From assembly GCA_029565815.1 (NCBI GenBank), contig JAKQNL010000003.1:1-6189 (forward strand): DNA of 6,189 bases, read 5' to 3'. This stretch comes from Spirochaetota bacterium (lineage in GTDB: Bacteria; Spirochaetota; Spirochaetia; Treponematales; UBA12059). How positions within the stretch are numbered: position 1 is the stretch's first letter; each line of letters begins with the position of its first letter. Positions 1 to 5,168 of the stretch are shown here, one piece after another. The notes beneath the pieces are model-generated. The model did not search any database. It worked only from the letters and a program-made list of their open reading frames with translations, and was not told the DNA's origin. The position numbers and the translations under genes were made by a program.

Positions 1-1263
1 TTCGGTCAGGCCGAAGTAAGTGAAAAAAAAGAAATAGCCATATTCCAGCTAGGCTACTCCGGCTGGGCTATTCCGCTAGAAACCCTCAGTACCATAGACA
101 TAGAAATCCAGCGGGTGTTCCTGGATCTTGGGCGCTTTAGTATTTTTGGCATGGAAAAACGTTTTGCCACCCGAGACGTGGACGAGTTTATACGCATCCT
201 CAAGGGCATCAAGGAACGGACCTTCGAGCTCCCCGAAAAATACCAGTTCTACGAGTCCTTCCTTACCGAAGCGGAGTTTGAAAGGCTTATCGGCGCATTT
301 ATCATAGCCGTTCCCGTGGTTACCTCGTTTGACAGCCAGTTTGTGAACGGCAAGGAATGGCAAACCAACATAAAAACCAACGTAAGCTTTATCGATGTAG
401 CGTCGGGCAAACTCATGGGCATAGCCAATGTGGAAAGCTCCGGCACCAGCCGCGAGACCCAGTATAAATCCATCCAGTCGGCCATCGACGGCATCCCCAT
501 GACGCTGCAATATGAAATACGCAAGATTCCGGAATTCCAGATAAGCACCGGCGTGCTTGGCACCGTTGGCGGCGAGATAAAGATACAGCTGGGAAGCAAC
601 ATGGGCATCAAGCCCGGCGACGAGTACAAGGTTGTGGTTGGCGGCAGCTATGAAGGCTTTAAGGACGAGCGGGAAGTTGGACTCATACTCATAAAGGAAG
701 TAGGCCCGGAAGTTTCCACCGGCATCATACGCTACTCCAGCATCAAAGTGGACAAAGGCGTTCAGCTGCGCGAGATTCCCCGCCTTGGCGTGAACATGGA
801 TGTATACGCACACAGCTATACCTACCTGGAAGGCCAGGCAAACAAAGCGTCCAGCTTCCTCATAGGTGCGCGCTTCGAACTGACCCGCGGCGTCTACGAC
901 GTGCATCCATACCTAGCAGTGCAAGTTTTGGCCGATTTAGGCAAATGGCTTCCCCTTTCCGCAGTAGCCGGAGCCCAGTACTGCATTTACGCCCGTCGCC
1001 TGGAATTTGGCATACGGGGCGGTTTGGCAGCCGGATCCAACGCGCTCATACAAATCCTCAATGAAGAATTTAATTCGACAGACGACCCGTGGTTTACCCA
1101 CGTCGGTGTGTCAGCCGGCGCATACCTGTCCTACCTGGTTACCAGAGACCTGAAAGTATTTGCGGAAGTCCAGGCAGACTACCTGTTCGGCATTTTAACC
1201 GATGAGATATTCGGCTCATACGGCGGCTACCAGATAGGCGCCGGCGTAAGCTTCAAACTGTAA
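1..1263 (+). CDS. Surface/outer-membrane protein with CsgG/FlgT-like N-terminal part and C-terminal beta-barrel (5' partial)
   Basis: The frame is open from the first base, so the gene begins left of the window; a GTG at 115 in the same frame is an internal codon, not a start. 420 residues are visible. Residues about 10-50 (IAIFQLGYSGWAIP onward) alternate hydrophobic strands and a helix in the manner of TolB-N/CsgG/FlgT-like domains. Residues about 181-215 contain GEIKIQLGSNMGIKPGDEY, the small beta module ('identical strand, GxKxGDxxxV') common at the C-terminus of FlgT-type proteins. From about residue 263 to the end there are amphipathic beta strands with alternating aromatic and small residues, ending GAGVSFKL, typical of an outer-membrane beta-barrel in an OmpA-like or OMP_b-brl style. 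Any signal peptide lies outside the window. The likely location is the outer membrane or periplasm. It is the first visible gene of the operon, 12 nt before the coiled-coil gene. The exact family is not recognised; the barrel and CsgG/FlgT assignments are inferred from pattern, not from alignment. Confidence 0.72.
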   Translation, partial: FGQAEVSEKKEIAIFQLGYSGWAIPLETLSTIDIEIQRVFLDLGRFSIFGMEKRFATRDVDEFIRILKGIKERTFELPEKYQFYESFLTEAEFERLIGAFIIAVPVVTSFDSQFVNGKEWQTNIKTNVSFIDVASGKLMGIANVESSGTSRETQYKSIQSAIDGIPMTLQYEIRKIPEFQISTGVLGTVGGEIKIQLGSNMGIKPGDEYKVVVGGSYEGFKDEREVGLILIKEVGPEVSTGIIRYSSIKVDKGVQLREIPRLGVNMDVYAHSYTYLEGQANKASSFLIGARFELTRGVYDVHPYLAVQVLADLGKWLPLSAVAGAQYCIYARRLEFGIRGGLAAGSNALIQILNEEFNSTDDPWFTHVGVSAGAYLSYLVTRDLKVFAEVQADYLFGILTDEIFGSYGGYQIGAGVSFKL

Positions 1264-1275
1264 GGCGAAAACAAA

Positions 1276-1788
1276 ATGGAAGAAACGGATCTACGGGGAC
1301 TATCGCAAGCGGACGCTCAGGCATACATGCTTGAGTACATAACCGCTATGAAAACAGCCGACAGGGAAATTGGCCTGTTGGATGCCGACCTTGGGCTGTG
1401 GGACAAACGCATCAAGCTTGCAGCCGAAAAGGGCGAGGCAGCTCTGGAAAACGGCGCGCGCGCGAAGCACGAAGAACTGTCCGCCCGGCGTGCGGCCTTG
1501 CAGGCAGAACGCGACACGCTGGCCGGTAAAATTATGCGCATGCGCGAACAGCTGCCCATGCTGCGGGCCATGGAGCGCAGTGTGGACACCGACCTCTTGC
1601 TTGCGCAGCTCCAGATAACCACCGGAGAAGCTTTGGGCGGCCCGTCGCCGGCCCTGGAAGATGGGCTTGCATCGATGAGTGCCGACGATGCCCTGGCAGC
1701 TCTTAAACGGAAACTTTCCGGTGAGCCGACCGCCCCTGTCCAGGAAGCCGGCGCAAGCCAGGCAAGCCCGGAAACGGAAAAACCCTAA
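1276..1788 (+). CDS. Coiled-coil protein, PspA/IM30-like (tentative)
   Basis: This is a 170-residue soluble protein with no signal peptide or membrane segment. Residues about 24-115 are an almost unbroken charged helix rich in Ala, Glu, Arg and Leu, with heptad spacing, so a coiled coil is expected. The stretch WDKRIKLAAEKGEAAL (42-57), followed by ARAKHEEL (61-68), resembles the central part of PspA/Vipp1 proteins, where a W-x-x-K-A-x-x-A-l-x-x-G-x-e-x-L-A pattern occurs. The segment DDALAALKRKL (137-147) resembles the short C-terminal helix of PspA. Residues 116-136 and 148-170 are Pro/Gly/Ser-rich and probably disordered. It is shorter than classical PspA (about 220 residues) and lacks its N-terminal amphipathic helix, so it may be only a generic coiled coil. 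The ATG lies 12 nt after the preceding stop, with only a weak purine stretch (aaggcgaaaac) upstream. The CDS is well supported by its place in the operon; the PspA link is inference. Confidence 0.8.
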   Translation: MEETDLRGLSQADAQAYMLEYITAMKTADREIGLLDADLGLWDKRIKLAAEKGEAALENGARAKHEELSARRAALQAERDTLAGKIMRMREQLPMLRAMERSVDTDLLLAQLQITTGEALGGPSPALEDGLASMSADDALAALKRKLSGEPTAPVQEAGASQASPETEKP

Positions 1789-1792
1789 GCCT

Positions 1793-2584
1793 ATGTCTAA
1801 ACGTATTCCGCTTTTGCCAGGGCGGGACAGGCCGCTTCTGTTCGCACACCGCGGTCTGTCCGCAGACGCCCCGGAAAACACCATGGCTGCCTTCCGCCTT
1901 GCGCGCTCGGAAGGCATACCGGGCATCGAGCTGGATATACACCTAAGCTCCGATGGCGCAATCATCGTTTTCCATGACGACGACACAAGCCGGCTGTGCC
2001 CCGGAACTGCCATGAAGATCGAAGACAGCAAGTCCGCGGACCTGCGCCGTCTGGATATAGGTTCGTGGAAGGATAGCCGCTTCTGCGACCAACGCATGCC
2101 GGTGCTGGCGGAAGTGCTGGAAGAGCTGAAGGGCGAGCTGTATATCGATATCGAGATAAAGGGACGGAGCACCCACGATATAGGCTTAGAAGCAGCCCTG
2201 GCCGACCTGCTGGCGGATTTCAGGCTCGATGCGTCGAGCGTATGCGTATCATCCTTTAACCCGATTATATTGCGCAGGTTCAAGATACTTGCCCCCGGCA
2301 TACCAACAGCCATCATCTACTGCGATTCCGAGGAACTGCCGCGCTACCTGCGTCATGGCGAAGGCCGATGGATAGCCGCTGCCGATTACCTAAAGCCAAA
2401 ATCCAGCGAGCTAAGCCTTGGGCGCACGCGGCTTGGGCATAGCCTTGGTTTACGGCCCGTGGTACCGTGGACTGTGGACCAACCAGAAGAAGCCGCTGCC
2501 CTGCTAAAAGCCGGCTGCGTCGGTCTCGTGTCCAACCAGCCAAACCGACTTGGCCTTTCCTTATCCAACGGAGGAATACAATGA
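1793..2584 (+). CDS. Glycerophosphodiester phosphodiesterase (GDPD family, cytoplasmic)
   Basis: The enzyme hydrolyses glycerophosphodiesters (deacylated phospholipids) to sn-glycerol 3-phosphate and an alcohol, using a divalent metal in a TIM-barrel. At 263 residues it has the usual length of UgpQ-type enzymes. Key motifs are all present: HRG at 19-21 (catalytic His19), PENT at 27-30, ELD at 46-48 (metal ligands Glu46 and Asp48), the second catalytic His61 in FHDDD, the metal-binding IEIKG at 120-124 (Glu121, Lys123), SSF in the middle of the barrel, WTVD, and the closing GLVSNQPN. The start at 1793 puts the HRG motif 18 residues in, as in other members. The same frame extends upstream to an ATG at 1679, but that would overlap the previous gene by 110 nt and add a basic, low-complexity tail, so it is rejected. 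There is no signal peptide, which points to a cytoplasmic UgpQ-like enzyme rather than a periplasmic GlpQ. The start follows the previous stop by 4 nt and the stop overlaps the next start (ATGA). Confidence 0.95.
   Translation: MSKRIPLLPGRDRPLLFAHRGLSADAPENTMAAFRLARSEGIPGIELDIHLSSDGAIIVFHDDDTSRLCPGTAMKIEDSKSADLRRLDIGSWKDSRFCDQRMPVLAEVLEELKGELYIDIEIKGRSTHDIGLEAALADLLADFRLDASSVCVSSFNPIILRRFKILAPGIPTAIIYCDSEELPRYLRHGEGRWIAAADYLKPKSSELSLGRTRLGHSLGLRPVVPWTVDQPEEAAALLKAGCVGLVSNQPNRLGLSLSNGGIQ
2570..2574 (+). promoter_or_regulatory. Strong Shine-Dalgarno for the membrane-protein gene
   Basis: GGAGG ends 6 nt before the ATG at 2581, inside the last codons of the phosphodiesterase gene. It fixes the start of the membrane protein at 2581 rather than at the in-frame ATG at 2467, and it is one of the few near-perfect ribosome-binding sites in this operon. 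Confidence 0.85.
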
Positions 2585-3132
2585 GCGATACGACAACGCC
2601 ACAGAATCCCGGGCAAAAAGCCCCGGCCAAACAAAAGACCAGCAGCACAAATGTGCGCCAGAAAATTTTCAACGTAATAGGTTGGCTTGCCTTCCTGCTC
2701 CTTCTGCCACCTGTTCTTGCAATGCTTGGCATGCCTGCCCTGCAGGAGCTTATAGAACAGAACCTTGGCGCCTGGGGCAGTTCCCTGGCTTTGGTTATAT
2801 ATTTTTACGCCATCCTGTTCTTGCGCGTGTTTTTCGGATCGGACCAGCGTTACACGCCGGTGCTGCTTGGATACGCGGTCAGCTTCCTATATTTTTCCAA
2901 CTCGCTGGATATATCCTTCATGGCTTGGCTACGCGAGCTTACAGCACAGGTTAGCTTTCTGTCCTACCCCTACATGAGCTTTATAGCCGGCGTCGTTGTT
3001 GTGCTTTTGTCCAACGCATTGTCCGGCTGGCGCAAAGCCACCTGGGTGGTGGATGTGTTGCTTTTAGTACTCCTGCCGGCAGCCGCCCTGGTCGCAGCTG
3101 GCATATTCCTACCCGGCCTCCTAGGCTTATAA
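2581..3132 (+). CDS. Multi-pass inner-membrane protein of unknown function
   Basis: This 183-residue protein has a hydrophilic, Lys/Thr/Pro/Gln-rich N-terminal tail (residues 1-28) followed by four to five hydrophobic segments: about 30-52, 66-85, 92-107, 128-147 and 154-180. Basic residues sit before the first segment (VRQK, 25-28) and around 150-152 (WRK), which favours a cytoplasmic N-terminus. No enzymatic or transporter motif is visible and I do not recognise the family. The start is supported by the GGAGG site 6 nt upstream and by the ATGA overlap with the phosphodiesterase stop, so the two are probably translationally coupled. A longer in-frame start at 2467 would lie deep inside the phosphodiesterase gene and add a non-conserved basic segment, so it is rejected. 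Its place between a lipid-headgroup hydrolase and a kinase suggests a membrane role for the operon, but no specific function can be given. Confidence 0.85.
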   Translation: MSDTTTPQNPGQKAPAKQKTSSTNVRQKIFNVIGWLAFLLLLPPVLAMLGMPALQELIEQNLGAWGSSLALVIYFYAILFLRVFFGSDQRYTPVLLGYAVSFLYFSNSLDISFMAWLRELTAQVSFLSYPYMSFIAGVVVVLLSNALSGWRKATWVVDVLLLVLLPAAALVAAGIFLPGLLGL

Positions 3133-3144
3133 GGCTATAAGCCG

Positions 3145-3633
3145 ATGGAAACCAGCACGGACAGCTTACTGACACTGGCCCGTGCTGGCGAAGACGCCCT
3201 GGCCGCCGGCCGCCATGAGGACGCAGCCCAGTACCTTGCCGCTGCCATCAAGCTTGCGCCCAGCTCGGAGGACCTGTTTTTTAACCTAGGCCTTGCCCAG
3301 TTGCGAGGCGGCCACGCCCATGACGCGTGCAAGAGCTTTGAACGCGCACTGGAACTGGGCGGAGAAAAAGCCGACCTGTTGTGCAACCTAGGCCTTGCTT
3401 TGTTTGAACAGGGAAAGCTAACCGAGGCAGAAGCGTGGCTATCGCGCGCCTTGGTCCTTGAACCGGGCCACCCGGAAGCTGCAAACAACCTGGGCGTCAT
3501 CATGTTCCGCCGCGGACAGTACGAACAAGCCCAAACCCTGTTTGCTCGTGCCTTGGAACATCGAAGCAACTACGAAGATGCGCGCATTAACCTGCGCGAC
3601 ACCCTGGCGGAACTGAACGGGAATAAGCCATGA
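3145..3633 (+). CDS. Tetratricopeptide-repeat (TPR) protein
   Basis: The 162-residue protein is almost entirely four contiguous 34-residue TPR units: 8-41, 42-75, 76-109 and 110-143. Consensus positions are well kept: Gly8 at 15, 49, 83 and 117; Ala20 at 27, 61, 95 and 129; Ala27 at 34, 68, 102 and 136; and Pro32 at 39 and 107. A short capping helix follows (about 144-157). There is no signal peptide or membrane segment, so it is likely cytoplasmic. TPR arrays of this size are protein-binding adaptors with no catalytic activity. The natural partner is the kinase encoded directly downstream, whose start codon overlaps this stop (ATGA), or the membrane protein just upstream; both partners are inferred from position. 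The ATG is 12 nt after the preceding stop and has only a weak ribosome-binding site. A shared DNA motif in repeats 2 and 3 is listed separately. Confidence 0.92.
   Translation: METSTDSLLTLARAGEDALAAGRHEDAAQYLAAAIKLAPSSEDLFFNLGLAQLRGGHAHDACKSFERALELGGEKADLLCNLGLALFEQGKLTEAEAWLSRALVLEPGHPEAANNLGVIMFRRGQYEQAQTLFARALEHRSNYEDARINLRDTLAELNGNKP
3271..3398 (+). repeat. Direct DNA repeat within the TPR gene, 102-nt period
   Basis: GACCTGTT followed by AACCTAGGCCTTGC occurs at 3271-3296 and again at 3373-3398. The offset is exactly 102 nt (34 codons), one TPR unit. The 14-base block is identical in both copies, including synonymous positions, which suggests a fairly recent internal duplication or gene conversion between repeats 2 and 3. 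Confidence 0.8.
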
Positions 3634-5051
3634 AAAGCGGCGACACTCTGAACGGGGCATACGAGCTAAGCGAACAACTAGGACAGGGCCCGTGGGCACA
3701 AACCTGGGCCGTCCTTGCACTGGAAGGCTGCCCGTTAGCCCAAGCTGGCACTAGCCTAGTAGCTAAAATATTATCACTCGGAACCATGCCCGACTGGAAG
3801 GGCTACGACTACTTTGAGCGGGAAGCCGCCGCCCTAAAAAGCCTACGCCACCGCGCGGTGCCGCGCTATATCGACTCGTTCCGCTACCAGGACGGCCAGG
3901 CTAGCTACCTCGTCATGGTTATGGAGCGCATACCCGGCACAAGCCTGGCTAAGGAAGCTGAATCCGGCCGCCGCTGGACCGAAGCGGAAATAGAAACCAT
4001 GCTGGCCGAGCTCTTGGAAATCCTGGACTACCTGCACCAGCTCAGGCCGCCCCTTATCCACCGGGATGTAAACCCAAAAAATATCATCCTGCGCCCAGAC
4101 GGTTCCCTTGCCCTGGTAGACTTCTCCGGAGTACAGGACGCCGTACGCTTGGCATACCGCGATACGACCACCATGGTGGGCAGCGCAGGCTACACGCCGA
4201 TTGAACAGATTTCCGGCCGGGCAAGCGTGCGTTCTGACCTGTATGCAGCGGCGGCTAGCGCAGCCTTTTTGCTCACCCGCACCCACCCGTCGGACCTGCC
4301 CATGCAAGGCCTTAAGCTGGACCCCGGTGCAGTAGTGGAACTGTCGCCCAGGCTTACTATGGTCCTGGACAACTATCTGGAACCCGATGAATCCAAGCGC
4401 ACCTTGCCGCCCGCCGATGCGATAGCCATACTGCGCGGACAAAAACCTGTAGCTACATTCGCTCAACCGCTAGTGGAAACTCGACGTGTGGCGCAACACC
4501 CGGCGGCAAACGACATGCTGGCGCAGGCGGAACAACTGCCATCCGACAGCCGCGTCACGCTGAGCACTAGAACAGATCTGTTCCGGCTGCTTATACCGAG
4601 ACCCGGCATTGCCAACCCGGCAGCCTGGAGCCCAGCTGTATTCCTTGTAGTATGGATGGGCTTTATAGCGTTCTGGACAGTCGGGGCATCGCGGATGGGC
4701 GCTCCTGTCTTTTTCCCCATGTTCTCCCTGCCGTTCTGGGCGGTTGGACTATTCATACTCAAAACCTTCATCATGCCCAGGCTGTCCGGCTTTGAGCTAA
4801 CCCTGTCCCCGGAGGGCGGCGCCGTGCTGAGCCAACGCCTCCTGCGCACAAAAACCCACACGTGGCCGCTTGCGGACCTTGGCTCATGCAGGGTCGAAGT
4901 AAGCGCAGTTGGCAGAAGAGGCCAGCGAGAAACCGAGCTGCTCCTGGAAGTTGGCACCAAAAAAGTACGCTTTGGCCAAGCCCTGTCGGATCGGGAAAAA
5001 CGTGCAATCGCAGCTAACATCAACGCATGGCTTGCTAGCGCCAAGGGCTAA
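3630..5051 (+). CDS. Membrane-anchored Ser/Thr protein kinase (Hanks type) with non-canonical HRD and DFG motifs
   Basis: The 473-residue protein has an N-terminal kinase domain (about 10-270). Visible motifs are the glycine-rich loop LGQGPWAQTW (17-26), the ATP-binding Lys46 in VAKIL, an alpha-C Glu65 in EREAAAL, the catalytic loop HRDVNPKN (144-151, Asp146 and Asn151 present), the metal-binding Asp164 in VDFSGVQ, a threonine-rich activation segment (TTTMVGSAGYTPIEQ, 179-193) and SDLYA (202-206). A linker (about 271-330) precedes two transmembrane segments at about 333-351 and 357-380. A C-terminal soluble region (385-473) of short beta strands closes with a helix, in the style of a bacterial PH-like domain. 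The kinase is expected on the cytoplasmic face, tethered by the hairpin. Oddities are Asn148 where Ser/Thr kinases normally have Lys (HRDxKPxN) and DFS in place of DFG. The start overlaps the TPR stop (ATGA), so coupling is likely. It ends the operon. Substrates are unknown; the upstream gene products are candidates by position only. Confidence 0.93.
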   Translation: MKSGDTLNGAYELSEQLGQGPWAQTWAVLALEGCPLAQAGTSLVAKILSLGTMPDWKGYDYFEREAAALKSLRHRAVPRYIDSFRYQDGQASYLVMVMERIPGTSLAKEAESGRRWTEAEIETMLAELLEILDYLHQLRPPLIHRDVNPKNIILRPDGSLALVDFSGVQDAVRLAYRDTTTMVGSAGYTPIEQISGRASVRSDLYAAAASAAFLLTRTHPSDLPMQGLKLDPGAVVELSPRLTMVLDNYLEPDESKRTLPPADAIAILRGQKPVATFAQPLVETRRVAQHPAANDMLAQAEQLPSDSRVTLSTRTDLFRLLIPRPGIANPAAWSPAVFLVVWMGFIAFWTVGASRMGAPVFFPMFSLPFWAVGLFILKTFIMPRLSGFELTLSPEGGAVLSQRLLRTKTHTWPLADLGSCRVEVSAVGRRGQRETELLLEVGTKKVRFGQALSDREKRAIAANINAWLASAKG

Positions 5052-5133
5052 GCGCAACAGGTAGCTAGTGCCCCGAAGCTTATGGGCAATTCCCTAAAAA
5101 TGCGCATGCAGGGTTAGTCCTGTGAGCGTAGAT

Positions 5134-5165
5134 TCGTCATCCGCCGACTGCAAAGGAGATGACGA
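5134..5165 (+). promoter_or_regulatory. Inverted repeat flanking the ribosome-binding site of the transposase-like gene
   Basis: TCGTCATC (5134-5141) is perfectly complementary to GATGACGA (5158-5165), giving an 8-bp stem with a 16-nt loop. The Shine-Dalgarno AAAGGAG lies in the loop with its last G in the stem, and the stem ends 3 nt before the ATG. In RNA the hairpin would limit ribosome access, a device known from several insertion elements that keeps transposase low when transcripts read in from outside. The pairing is seen; the regulatory role is inferred. Confidence 0.5.
5152..5158 (+). promoter_or_regulatory. Shine-Dalgarno of the transposase-like gene
   Basis: AAAGGAG, a strong match, lies 10 nt before the ATG at 5169 and supports that start. 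It is enclosed by the inverted repeat described separately. Confidence 0.75.
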
Positions 5166-5168
5166 TTT

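Larger units (their letters stand above)
1..5051 (+). other. Probable six-gene operon
   Basis: Six genes run in one direction with gaps of 12, 4, -4, 12 and -4 nt and no internal terminator or promoter-sized gap. Two ATGA start/stop overlaps (2581-2584 and 3630-3633) suggest coupled translation. The genes share codon habits, for example frequent ATA for Ile and CTT/CTG for Leu. The promoter is left of the window. Confidence 0.75.
5052..5168. other. Intergenic region between the kinase and the transposase-like gene
   Basis: This 117-nt gap is the longest non-coding stretch in the window. It has a weak TGCCC/GGGCA pairing (5069-5073 with 5084-5088) around an AAGCTT palindrome, too short and lacking a T-tract to call a terminator. 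No convincing -35/-10 pair was found. The left end of the mobile element probably lies somewhere here, but without the right end its terminal inverted repeat cannot be recognised. Confidence 0.5.

Noticed and set aside
115..117. GTG as the start of the first gene
   Set aside because: The frame is open to base 1 and the upstream codons encode a coherent beta-strand/helix pattern that continues into the rest of the domain; no ribosome-binding site precedes this GTG.
76..906. Antisense open frame (276 codons, - strand) opposite the surface-protein gene
   Set aside because: The + strand frame is continuous from the left edge with coherent domains; the antisense translation shows no motif and has no ribosome-binding site I can support.
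1300..2316. Long antisense open frame (338 codons, - strand) across the coiled-coil and phosphodiesterase genes
   Set aside because: It overlaps two well-supported + strand genes, one with full catalytic motifs. Its translation is Ser/Arg-rich with no recognisable domain, as expected from the mirror frame of GC-biased codons.
3843..5044. Antisense open frames opposite the kinase gene
   Set aside because: The kinase motifs on the + strand are unambiguous and the antisense products are compositionally odd.
5069..5100. Possible terminator after the kinase gene
   Set aside because: The only pairing is 5 bp with a 10-nt loop and is followed by A residues rather than a T-tract.
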